Position numbers and translations under genes: made by a program. From assembly GCF_963576545.1 (NCBI RefSeq), contig NW_026870466.1, forward strand, positions 186,001-250,000: a stretch of 64,000 nucleotides of DNA. The letters are read 5' to 3'. This document shows, in pieces, positions 11,494 through 24,014 of the stretch (position 1 is the stretch's first letter; each line of letters opens with the position of its first letter). The notes under the pieces are model-generated. The model was not told the origin of the DNA and searched no databases. It was given only the letters and a program-made list of their open reading frames with translations. The DNA comes from Limanda limanda (Eukaryota; Chordata; Actinopteri; Pleuronectiformes; Pleuronectidae).

Positions 11494-12938
11494 GTGGGGG
11501 TAGAGCCTACTTGCAAGTCTCTCCGACCTTCACAAAAAAAGTTATTCAAGAATATCTCCTCAGATTTGGGGGAATTTCGTCGGTCGACCTCTTCCGAAGG
11601 TCGTACAAGCTCGGGGATGGTACCAATCGATCCGCAGGACCCAAATTAGTCCAGATGCAACCACTTTCCAAGTCTCTCCGACCTTCACAAAAAAAGTTAT
11701 TCAAGAATATCTCTTTCTCCTATGTGCTTTCATCCCTAACCCTAACCCTAACCCTTCCGAAAGTCGGAGAAGCTCAAGGATGGTACCGATCGATGCGCGC
11801 TACCCCATTTAGTGGGGGTAGAGCCTACTTGCAAGTCTCTCCGACCTTCACAAAAAAAGTTATTCAAGAATATCTCTTTCTCCTATGTGCTTTCATCCCT
11901 AACCCTAACCCTAACCCTTCCGAAAGTCGGAGAAGCTCAAGGATGGCACCGATCGATGCGCGCTACCCCATTTAGTGGGGGTAGAGCCTACTTGCAAGTC
12001 TCTCCGACCTTCACAAAAAAAGTTATTCAAGAATATCTCTTTCTCCTATGTGCTTTCATCCCTAACCCTAACCCTTCCGAAAGTCGGAGAAGCTCAAGGA
12101 TGGTACCGATCGATGCGCGCTACCCCATTTAGTGGGGGTAGAGCCTACTTGCAAGTCTCTCCGACCTTCACAAAAAAAGTTATTCAAGAATATCTCTTTC
12201 TCCTATGTGCTTTCATCCCTAACCCTAACCCTAACCCTTCCGAAAGTCGGAGAAGCTCAAGGATGGTACTGATCGATGCGCGCAACCCCATTTAGTGGGG
12301 GTAGAGCCTACTTGCAAGTCTCTCCGACCTTCAAAAAAAAAGTTATTCAAGAATATCTCCTCAGATTTGGGGGAATTTCGTCGGTCGACCTCTTTCGAAG
12401 GTCGTACAAGCTCGGGGATGGTACCAATCGATCCGCAGGACCCAAATTAGTCCAGATGCAACCACTTTCCAAGTCTCTCCGACCTTCACAAAAAAAGTTA
12501 TTCAAGAATATCTCTTTCTCCTATGTGCTTTCATCCCTAACCCTAACCCTAACCCTTCCGAAAGTCGGAGAAGCTCAAGGATGGTACCGATCGATGCGCG
12601 CTACCCCATTTAGTGGGGGTAGAGCCTACTTGCAAGTCTCTCCGACCTTCACAAAAAAAGTTATTCAAGAATATCTCTTTCTCCTATGTGCTTTCATCCC
12701 TAACCCTAACCCTAACCCTTCCGAAAGTCGGAGAAGCTCAAGGATGGTACCGATCGATGCGCGCTACCCCATTTAGTGGGGGTAGAGCCTACTTGCAAGT
12801 CTCTCCGACCTTCACAAAAAAATTTATTCAAGAATATCTCTTTCTCCTATGTGCTTTCATCCCTAACCCTAACCCTAACCCTTCCGAAAGTCGGAGAAGC
12901 TCAAGGATGGTACCGATCGATGTGCGCAACCCCATTTA
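11494..12938. repeat. 1445-bp HOR, copy 1
   Basis: The order is B-AAaA-B-AAA (7 A, 2 B). A private T-to-C at 11947 turns GGTACC into GGCACC and destroys the KpnI site of that monomer. The unit also carries A9 in the A monomer before its second B, and TTTCGAA in that B. Confidence 0.88.
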
Positions 12939-14383
12939 GTGGGGGTAGAGCCTACTTGCAAGTCTCTCCGACCTTCACAAAAAAAGTTATTCAAGAATAT
13001 CTCCTCAGATTTGGGGGAATTTCGTCGGTCGACCTCTTCCGAAGGTCGTACAAGCTCGGGGATGGTACCAATCGATCCGCAGGACCCAAATTAGTCCAGA
13101 TGCAACCACTTTCCAAGTCTCTCCGACCTTCACAAAAAAAGTTATTCAAGAATATCTCTTTCTCCTATGTGCTTTCATCCCTAACCCTAACCCTAACCCT
13201 TCCGAAAGTCGGAGAAGCTCAAGGATGGTACCGATCGATGCGCGCTACCCCATTTAGTGGGGGTAGAGCCTACTTGCAAGTCTCTCCGACCTTCACAAAA
13301 AAAGTTATTCAAGAATATCTCTTTCTCCTATGTGCTTTCATCCCTAACCCTAACCCTAACCCTTCCGAAAGTCGGAGAAGCTCAAGGATGGCACCGATCG
13401 ATGCGCGCTACCCCATTTAGTGGGGGTAGAGCCTACTTGCAAGTCTCTCCGACCTTCACAAAAAAAGTTATTCAAGAATATCTCTTTCTCCTATGTGCTT
13501 TCATCCCTAACCCTAACCCTTCCGAAAGTCGGAGAAGCTCAAGGATGGTACCGATCGATGCGCGCTACCCCATTTAGTGGGGGTAGAGCCTACTTGCAAG
13601 TCTCTCCGACCTTCACAAAAAAAGTTATTCAAGAATATCTCTTTCTCCTATGTGCTTTCATCCCTAACCCTAACCCTAACCCTTCCGAAAGTCGGAGAAG
13701 CTCAAGGATGGTACTGATCGATGCGCGCAACCCCATTTAGTGGGGGTAGAGCCTACTTGCAAGTCTCTCCGACCTTCAAAAAAAAAGTTATTCAAGAATA
13801 TCTCCTCAGATTTGGGGGAATTTCGTCGGTCGACCTCTTTCGAAGGTCGTACAAGCTCGGGGATGGTACCAATCGATCCGCAGGACCCAAATTAGTCCAG
13901 ATGCAACCACTTTCCAAGTCTCTCCGACCTTCACAAAAAAAGTTATTCAAGAATATCTCTTTCTCCTATGTGCTTTCATCCCTAACCCTAACCCTAACCC
14001 TTCCGAAAGTCGGAGAAGCTCAAGGATGGTACCGATCGATGCGCGCTACCCCATTTAGTGGGGGTAGAGCCTACTTGCAAGTCTCTCCGACCTTCACAAA
14101 AAAAGTTATTCAAGAATATCTCTTTCTCCTATGTGCTTTCATCCCTAACCCTAACCCTAACCCTTCCGAAAGTCGGAGAAGCTCAAGGATGGTACCGATC
14201 GATGCGCGCTACCCCATTTAGTGGGGGTAGAGCCTACTTGCAAGTCTCTCCGACCTTCACAAAAAAATTTATTCAAGAATATCTCTTTCTCCTATGTGCT
14301 TTCATCCCTAACCCTAACCCTAACCCTTCCGAAAGTCGGAGAAGCTCAAGGATGGTACCGATCGATGTGCGCAACCCCATTTA
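12939..14383. repeat. 1445-bp HOR, copy 2
   Basis: Order and length match copy 1, with the GGCACC change at 13392, exactly 1445 bp later. No other difference was noticed by eye. Confidence 0.88.
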
Positions 14384-16472
14384 GTGGGGGTAGAGCCTAC
14401 TTGCAAGTCTCTCCGACCTTCACAAAAAAAGTTATTCAAGAATATCTCCTCAGATTTGGGGGAATTTCGTCGGTCGACCTCTTCCGAAGGTCGTACAAGC
14501 TCGGGGATGGTACCAATCGATCCGCAGGACCCAAATTAGTCCAGATGCAACCACTTTCCAAGTCTCTCCGACCTTCACAAAAAAAGTTATTCAAGAATAT
14601 CTCTTTCTCCTATGTGCTTTCATCCCTAACCCTAACCCTAACCCTTCCGAAAGTCGGAGAAGCTCAAGGATGGTACCGATCGATGCGCGCTACCCCATTT
14701 AGTGGGGGTAGAGCCTACTTGCAAGTCTCTTCGACCTTCACAAAAAAATTTATTCAAGAATATCTCTTTCTCCTATGTGCTTTCATCCCTAACCCTAACC
14801 CTAACCCTTCCGAAAGTCGGAGAAGCTCAAGGATGGTACCGATCGATGTGCGCAACCCCATTTAGTGGGGGTAGAGCCTACTTGCAAGTCTCTCCGACCT
14901 TCACAAAAAAAGTTATTCAAGAATATCTCCTCAGATTTGGGGGAATTTCGTCGGTCGACCTCTTCCGAAGGTCGTACAAGCTCGGGGATGGTACCAATCG
15001 ATCCGCAGGACCCAAATTAGTCCAGATGCAACCACTTTCCAAGTCTCTCCGACCTTCACAAAAAAAGTTATTCAAGAATATCTCTTTCTCCTATGTGCTT
15101 TCATCCCTAACCCTAACCCTAACCCTTCCGAAAGTCGGAGAAGCTCAAGGATGGTACCGATCGATGCGCGCTACCCCATTTAGTGGGGGTAGAGCCTACT
15201 TGCAAGTCTCTCCGACCTTCACAAAAAAAGTTATTCAAGAATATCTCTTTCTCCTATGTGCTTTCATCCCTAACCCTAACCCTAACCCTTCCGAAAGTCG
15301 GAGAAGCTCAAGGATGGTACCGATCGATGCGCGCTACCCCATTTAGTGGGGGTAGAGCCTACTTGCAAGTCTCTCCGACCTTCACAAAAAAAGTTATTCA
15401 AGAATATCTCTTTCTCCTATGTGCTTTCATCCCTAACCCTAACCCTAACCCTTCCGAAAGTCGGAGAAGCTCAAGGATGGCACCGATCGATGCGCGCTAC
15501 CCCATTTAGTGGGGGTAGAGCCTACTTGCAAGTCTCTCCGACCTTCACAAAAAAAGTTATTCAAGAATATCTCTTTCTCCTATGTGCTTTCATCCCTAAC
15601 CCTAACCCTTCCGAAAGTCGGAGAAGCTCAAGGATGGTACCGATCGATGCGCGCTACCCCATTTAGTGGGGGTAGAGCCTACTTGCAAGTCTCTCCGACC
15701 TTCACAAAAAAAGTTATTCAAGAATATCTCTTTCTCCTATGTGCTTTCATCCCTAACCCTAACCCTAACCCTTCCGAAAGTCGGAGAAGCTCAAGGATGG
15801 TACTGATCGATGCGCGCAACCCCATTTAGTGGGGGTAGAGCCTACTTGCAAGTCTCTCCGACCTTCAAAAAAAAAGTTATTCAAGAATATCTCCTCAGAT
15901 TTGGGGGAATTTCGTCGGTCGACCTCTTTCGAAGGTCGTACAAGCTCGGGGATGGTACCAATCGATCCGCAGGACCCAAATTAGTCCAGATGCAACCACT
16001 TTCCAAGTCTCTCCGACCTTCACAAAAAAAGTTATTCAAGAATATCTCTTTCTCCTATGTGCTTTCATCCCTAACCCTAACCCTAACCCTTCCGAAAGTC
16101 GGAGAAGCTCAAGGATGGTACCGATCGATGCGCGCTACCCCATTTAGTGGGGGTAGAGCCTACTTGCAAGTCTCTCCGACCTTCACAAAAAAAGTTATTC
16201 AAGAATATCTCTTTCTCCTATGTGCTTTCATCCCTAACCCTAACCCTAACCCTTCCGAAAGTCGGAGAAGCTCAAGGATGGTACCGATCGATGCGCGCTA
16301 CCCCATTTAGTGGGGGTAGAGCCTACTTGCAAGTCTCTCCGACCTTCACAAAAAAATTTATTCAAGAATATCTCTTTCTCCTATGTGCTTTCATCCCTAA
16401 CCCTAACCCTAACCCTTCCGAAAGTCGGAGAAGCTCAAGGATGGTACCGATCGATGTGCGCAACCCCATTTA
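14384..16472. repeat. Expanded 1445-bp HOR, copy 3 (2089 bp)
   Basis: An extra B-AA step (481 bp) and one extra A enlarge the unit by 644 bp. GGCACC is at 15481. The first inserted step has a private TCTTCGACC (C-to-T near 14731). Confidence 0.82.
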
Positions 16473-18235
16473 GTGGGGGTAGAGCCTACTTGCAAGTCTC
16501 TCCGACCTTCACAAAAAAAGTTATTCAAGAATATCTCCTCAGATTTGGGGGAATTTCGTCGGTCGACCTCTTCCGAAGGTCGTACAAGCTCGGGGATGGT
16601 ACCAATCGATCCGCAGGACCCAAATTAGTCCAGATGCAACCACTTTCCAAGTCTCTCCGACCTTCACAAAAAAAGTTATTCAAGAATATCTCTTTCTCCT
16701 ATGTGCTTTCATCCCTAACCCTAACCCTAACCCTTCCGAAAGTCGGAGAAGCTCAAGGATGGTACCGATCGATGCGCGCTACCCCATTTAGTGGGGGTAG
16801 AGCCTACTTGCAAGTCTCTCCGACCTTCACAAAAAAATTTATTCAAGAATATCTCTTTCTCCTATGTGCTTTCATCCCTAACCCTAACCCTAACCCTTCC
16901 GAAAGTCGGAGAAGCTCAAGGATGGTACCGATCGATGTGCGCAACCCCATTTAGTGGGGGTAGAGCCTACTTGCAAGTCTCTCCGACCTTCACAAAAAAA
17001 GTTATTCAAGAATATCTCCTCAGATTTGGGGGAATTTCGTCGGTCGACCTCTTCCGAAGGTCGTACAAGCTCGGGGATGGTACCAATCGATCCGCAGGAC
17101 CCAAATTAGTCCAGATGCAACCACTTTCCAAGTCTCTCCGACCTTCACAAAAAAAGTTATTCAAGAATATCTCTTTCTCCTATGTGCTTTCATCCCTAAC
17201 CCTAACCCTAACCCTTCCGAAAGTCGGAGAAGCTCAAGGATGGTACCGATCGATGCGCGCTACCCCATTTAGTGGGGGTAGAGCCTACTTGCAAGTCTCT
17301 CCGACCTTCACAAAAAAAGTTATTCAAGAATATCTCTTTCTCCTATGTGCTTTCATCCCTAACCCTAACCCTAACCCTTCCGAAAGTCGGAGAAGCTCAA
17401 GGATGGCACCGATCGATGCGCGCTACCCCATTTAGTGGGGGTAGAGCCTACTTGCAAGTCTCTCCGACCTTCACAAAAAAAGTTATTCAAGAATATCTCT
17501 TTCTCCTATGTGCTTTCATCCCTAACCCTAACCCTTCCGAAAGTCGGAGAAGCTCAAGGATGGTACCGATCGATGCGCGCTACCCCATTTAGTGGGGGTA
17601 GAGCCTACTTGCAAGTCTCTCCGACCTTCACAAAAAAAGTTATTCAAGAATATCTCTTTCTCCTATGTGCTTTCATCCCTAACCCTAACCCTAACCCTTC
17701 CGAAAGTCGGAGAAGCTCAAGGATGGTACTGATCGATGCGCGCAACCCCATTTAGTGGGGGTAGAGCCTACTTGCAAGTCTCTCCGACCTTCAAAAAAAA
17801 AGTTATTCAAGAATATCTCCTCAGATTTGGGGGAATTTCGTCGGTCGACCTCTTTCGAAGGTCGTACAAGCTCGGGGATGGTACCAATCGATCCGCAGGA
17901 CCCAAATTAGTCCAGATGCAACCACTTTCCAAGTCTCTCCGACCTTCACAAAAAAAGTTATTCAAGAATATCTCTTTCTCCTATGTGCTTTCATCCCTAA
18001 CCCTAACCCTAACCCTTCCGAAAGTCGGAGAAGCCCAAGGATGGTACCGATCGATGCGCGCTACCCCATTTAGTGGGGGTAGAGCCTACTTGCAAGTCTC
18101 TCCGACCTTCACAAAAAAAGTTATTCAAGAATATCTCTTTCTCCTATGTGCTTTCATCCCTAACCCTAACCCTAACCCTTCCGAAAGTCGGAGAAGCTCA
18201 AGGATGGTACCGATCGATGCGCGCTACCCCATTTA
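16473..18235. repeat. 1445-bp HOR family, copy 4 with 481-bp expansion, running out at right
   Basis: The order is B-AA-B-AAaA-B-AA. GGCACC is at 17407, 1926 bp (1445+481) after the previous one. AAGCCCAAGG near 18014 is private. Beyond 18236 the GGCACC marker disappears and B is for the first time preceded by a CTACCCC monomer. Confidence 0.8.
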
Positions 18236-21200
18236 GTGGGGGTAGAGCCTACTTGCAAGTCTCTCCGACCTTCACAAAAAAAGTTATTCAAGAATATCTC
18301 CTCAGATTTGGGGGAATTTCGTCGGTCGACCTCTTCCGAAGGTCGTACAAGCTCGGGGATGGTACCAATCGATCTGCAGGACCCAAATTAGTCCAGATGC
18401 AACCACTTTCCAAGTCTCTCCGACCTTCACAAAAAAAGTTATTCAAGAATATCTCTTTCTCCTATGTGCTTTCATCCCTAACCCTAACCCTAACCCTTCC
18501 GAAAGTCGGAGAAGCTCAAGGATGGTACCGATCGATGCGCGCTACCCTATTTAGTGGGGGTAGAGCCTACTTGCAAGTCTCTCCGACCTTCACAAAAAAA
18601 GTTATTCAAGAATATCTCTTTCTCCTATGTGCTTTCATCCCTAACCCTAACCCTAACCCTTCCGAAAGTCGGAGAAGCTCAAGGATGGTACCGATCGATG
18701 CGCGCTACCCCATTTAGTGGGAGTAGAGCCTACTTGCAAGTCTCTCCGACCTTCACAAAAAAAGTTATTCAAGAATATCTCTTTCTCCTATGTGCTTTCA
18801 TCCCTAACCCTAACCCTTCCGAAAGTCGGAGAAGCTCAAGGATGGTACCGATCGATGCGCGCTACCCCATTTAGTGGGGGTAGAGCCTACTTGCAAGTCT
18901 CTCCGACCTTCACAAAAAAAGTTATTCAAGAATATCTCTTTCTCCTATGTGCTTTCATCCCTAACCCTAACCCTAACCCTTCCGAAAGTCGGAGAAGCTC
19001 AAGGATGGTACTGATCGATGCGCGCAACCCCATTTAGTGGGGGTAGAGCCTACTTGCAAGTCTTTCCGACCTTCACAAAAAAAGTTATTCAAGAATATCT
19101 CCTCAGATTTGGGGGAATTTCGTCGGTCGACCTCTTTCGAAGGTCGTACAAGCTCGGGGATGGTACCAATCGATCCGCAGGACCCAAATTAGTCCAGATG
19201 CAACCACTTTCCAAGTCTCTCCGACCTTCACAAAAAAAGTTATTCAAGAATATCTCTTTCTCCTATGTGCTTTCATCCCTAACCCTAACCCTAACCCTTC
19301 CGAAAGTCGGAGAAGCTCAAGGATGGTACCGATCGATGCGCGCTACCCCATTTAGTGGGGGTAGAGCCTACTTGCAAGTCTCTCCGACCTTCACAAAAAA
19401 AGTTATTCAAGAATATCTCTTTCTCCTATGTGCTTTCATCCCTAACCCTAACCCTAACCCTTCCGAAAGTCGGAGAAGCTCAAGGATGGTACCGATCGAT
19501 GCGCGCTACCCCATTTAGTGGGGGTAGAGCCTACTTGCAAGTCTCTCCGACCTTCACAAAAAAAGTTATTCAAGAATATCTCCTCAGATTTGGGGGAATT
19601 TCGTCGGTCGACCTCTTCCGAAGGTCGTACAAGCTCGGGGATGGTACCAATCGATCCGCAGGACCCAAATTAGTCCAGATGCAACCACTTTCCAAGTCTC
19701 TCCGACCTTCACAAAAAAAGTTATTCAAGAATATCTCTTTCTCCTATGTGCTTTCATCCCTAACCCTAACCCTAACCCTTCCGAAAGTCGGAGAAGCTCA
19801 AGGATGGTACCGATCGATGCGCGCTACCCCATTTAGTGGGGGTAGAGCCTACTTGCAAGTCTCTCCGACCTTCACAAAAAAAGTTATTCAAGAATATCTC
19901 TTTCTCCTATGTGCTTTCATCCCTAACCCTAACCCTAACCCTTCCGAAAGTCGGAAAAGCTCAAAGATGGTACCGATCGATGCGCGCTACCCCATTTAGT
20001 GGGGGTAGAGCCTACTTGCAAGTCTCTCCGACCTTCACAAAAAAAGTTATTCAAGAATATCTCTTTCTCCTATGTGCTTTCATCCCTAACCCTAACCCTA
20101 ACCCTTCCGAAAGTCGGAGAAGCTCAAGGATGGTACTGATCGATGCGCGCAACCCCATTTAGTGGGGGTAGAGCCTACTTGCAAGTCTCTCCGACCTTCA
20201 CAAAAAAAGTTATTCAAGAATATCTCCTCAGATTTGGGGGAATTTCGTCGGTCGACCTCTTTCGAAGGTCGTACAAGCTCGGGGATGGTACCAATCGATC
20301 CGCAGGACCCAAATTAGTCCAGATGCAACCACTTTCCAAGTCTCTCCGACCTTCACAAAAAAAGTTATTCAAGAATATCTCTTTCTCCTATGTGCTTTCA
20401 TCCCTAACCCTAACCCTAACCCTTCCGAAAGTCGGAGAAGCTCAAGGATGGTACCGATCGATGCGCGCTACCCCATTTAGTGGGGGTAGAGCCTACTTGC
20501 AAGTCTCTCCGACCTTCACAAAAAAAGTTATTCAAGAATATCTCTTTCTCCTATGTGCTTTCATCCCTAACCCTAACCCTAACCCTTCCGAAAGTCGGAG
20601 AAGCTCAAGGATGGTACCGATCGATGCGCGCTACCCCATTTAGTGGGGGTAGAGCCTACTTGCAAGTCTCTCCGACCTTCACAAAAAAAGTTATTCAAGA
20701 ATATCTCCTCAGATTTGGGGGAATTTCGTCGGTCGACCTCTTCCGAAGGTCGTACAAGCTCGGGGATGGTACCAATCGATCCGCAGGACCCAAATTAGTC
20801 CAGATGCAACCACTTTCCAAGTCTCTCCGACCTTCACAAAAAAAGTTATTCAAGAATATCTCTTTCTCCTATGTGCTTTCATCCCTAACCCTAACCCTAA
20901 CCCTTCCGAAAGTCGGAGAAGCTCAAAGATGGTACCGATCGATGCGCGCTACCCCATTTAGTGGGGGTAGAGCCTACTTGCAAGTCTCTCCGACCTTCAC
21001 AAAAAAAGTTATTCAAGAATATCTCTTTCTCCTATGTGCTTTCATCCCTAACCCTAACCCTAACCCTTCCGAAAGTCGGAGAAGCTCAAGGATGGTACTG
21101 ATCGATGCGCGCAACCCCATTTAGTGGGGGTAGAGCCTACTTGCAAGTCTCTCCGACCTTCACAAAAAAAGTTATTCAAGAATATCTCCTCAGATTTTGG

Positions 21201-24014
21201 GGGAATTTCGTCGGTCGACCTCTTCCGAAGGTCGTACAAGCTCGGGGATGGTACCAATCGATCTGCAGGACCCAAATTAGTCCAGATGCAACCACTTTCC
21301 AAGTCTCTCCGACCTTCACAAAAAAAGTTATTCAAGAATATCTCTTTCTCCTATGTGCTTTCATCCCTAACCCTAACCCTAACCCTTCCGAAAGTCGGAG
21401 AAGCTCAAGGATGGTACCGATCGATGCGCGCTACCCCATTTAGTGGGGGTAGAGCCTACTTGCAAGTCTCTCCGACCTTCACAAAAAAAGTTATTCAAGA
21501 ATATCTCTTTCTCCTATGTGCTTTCATCCCTAACCCTAACCCTAACCCTTCCGAAAGTCGGAGAAGCTCAAGGATGGTACCGATCGATGCGCGCAACCCA
21601 ATTTAGTGGGGGTAGAGCCTACTTGCAAGTCTCTCCGACCTTGACAAAAAAAGTTATTCAAGAATATCTCCTCAGATTTGGGGGAATTTCGTCGGTCGAC
21701 CTCTTCCGAAGGTCGTACAAGCTCGGGGATGGTACCAATCGATCCGCAGGACCCAAATTAGTCCAGATGCAACCACTTTCCAAGTCTCTCCGACCTTCAC
21801 AAAAAAAGTTATTCAAGAATATCTCTTTCTCCTATGTGCTTTCATCCCTAACCCTAACCCTAACCCTTCCGAAAGTCGGAGAAGCTCAAGGATGGTACCG
21901 ATCGATGCGCGCTACCCCATTTAGTGGGGGTAGAGCCTACTTGCAAGTCTCTCCGACCTTCACAAAAAAAGTTATTCAAGAATATCTCTTTCTCCTATGT
22001 GCTTTCATCCCTAACCCTAACCCTAACCCTTCCGAAAGTCGGAGAAGCTCAAGGATGGTACCGATCGATGCGCGCTACCCCATTTAGTGGGGGTAGAGCC
22101 TACTTGCAAGTCTCTCCGACCTTCACAAAAAAAGTTATTCAAGAATATCTCTTTCTCCTATGTGCATTCATCCCTAACCCTAACCCTAACCCTTCCGAAA
22201 GTCGGAGAAGCTCAAGGATGGTACCGATCGATGCGCGCTACCCCATTTAGTGGGGGTAGAGCCTACTTGCAAGTCTCTCCGACCTTCACAAAAAAAGTTA
22301 TTCAAGAATATCTCTTTCTCCTATGTGCTTTCATCCCTAACCCTAACCCTAACCCTTCCGAAAGTCGGAGAAGCTCAAGGATGGTACCGATCGATGCGCG
22401 CAACCCCATTTAGTGGGGGTAGAGCCTACTTGCAAGTCTCTCCGACCTTCACAAAAAAAGTTATTCAAGAATATCTCCTCAGATTTGGGGGAATTTCGTC
22501 GGTCGACCTCTTCCGAAGGTCGTACAAGCTCGGGGATGGTACCAATCGATCCGCAGGACCCAAATTAGTCCAGATGCAACCACTTTCCAAGTCTCTCCGA
22601 CCTTCACAAAAAAAGTTATTCAAGAATATCTCTTTCTCCTATGTGCTTTCATCCCTAACCCTAACCCTAACCCTTCCGAAAGTCGGAGAAGCTCAAGGAT
22701 GGTACTGATCGATGCGCGCTACCCCATTTAGTGGGGGTAGAGCCTACTTGCAAGTCTCTCCGACCTTCACAAAAAAAGTTATTCAAGAATATCTCTTTCT
22801 CCTATGTGCTTTCATCCCTAACCCTAACCCTAACCCTTCCGAAAGTCGGAGAAGCTCAAGGATGGTACCGATCGATGCGCGCTACCCCATTTAGTGGGGG
22901 TAGAGCCTACTTGCAAGTCTCTCCGACCTTCACAAAAAAAGTTATTCAAGAATATCTCTTTCTCCTATGTGCTTTCATCCCTAACCCTAACCCTTCCGAA
23001 AGTCGGAGAAGCTCAAGGATGGTACCGATCGATGTGCGCTACCCCATTTAGTGGGGGTAGAGCCTACTTGCAAGTCTCTCCGACCTTCACAAAAAAAGTT
23101 ATTCAAGAATATCTCTTTCTCCTATGTGCTTTCATCCCTAACCCTAACCCTAACCCTTCCGAAAGTCGGAGAAGCTCAAGGATGGTACTGATCGATGCGC
23201 GCAACCCCATTTAGTGGGGGTAGAGCCTACTTGCAAGTCTTTCCGACCTTCACAAAAAAAGTTATTCAAGAATATCTCCTCAGATTTGGGGGAATTTCGT
23301 CGGTCGACCTCTTCCGAAGGTCGTACAAGCTCGGGGATGGTACCAATCGATCCGCAGGACCCAAATTAGTCCAGATGCAACCACTTTCCAAGTCTCTCCG
23401 ACCTTCACAAAAAAAGTTATTCAAGAATATCTCTTTCTCCTATGTGCTTTCATCCCTAACCCTAACCCTTCCGAAAGTCGGAGAAGCTCAAGGATGGTAC
23501 CGATCGATGCGCGCTACCCCATTTAGTGGGGGTAGAGCCTACTTGCAAGTCTCTCCGACCTTCACAAAAAAAGTTATTCAAGAATATCTCTTTCTCCTAT
23601 GTGCTTTCATCCCTAACCCTAACCCTAACCCTTCCGAAAGTCGGAGAAGCTCAAGGATGGTACCGATCGATGCGCGCTACCCCATTTAGTGGGGGTAGAG
23701 CCTACTTGCAAGTCTCTCCGACCTTCACAAAAAAAGTTATTCAAGAATATCTCTTTCTCCTATGTGCTTTCATCCCTAACCCTAACCCTAACCCTTCCGA
23801 AAGTCGGAGAAGCTCAAGGATGGTACTGATCGATGCGCGCTACCCCATTTAGTGGGGGTAGAGCCTACTTGCAAGTCTCTCCGACCTTCACAAAAAAAGT
23901 TATTCAAGAATATCTCTTTCTCCTATGTGCTTTCATCCCTAACCCTAACCCTAACCCTTCCGAAAGTCGGAGAAGCTCAAGGATGGTACTGATCGATGCG
24001 CGCAACCCCATTTA
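18236..24014. repeat. Irregular A/B region without a clear HOR
   Basis: B monomers are spaced by one to five A units with no stable long period, although 481-bp B-AA steps are frequent. Two-unit telomeric forms lie at 18802, 22979 and 23454. Many private changes occur: CTACCCTATTT near 18547, GGGAGTAG near 18722, a doubly changed monomer near 19956-19966 (GGAAAAGCTCAAAG), AACCCAATTT near 21599, TTGACAAA near 21643, and GTGCATTC at 22166. B* is present once (21189-21344). Higher divergence suggests an older, less homogenised segment. Confidence 0.8.
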
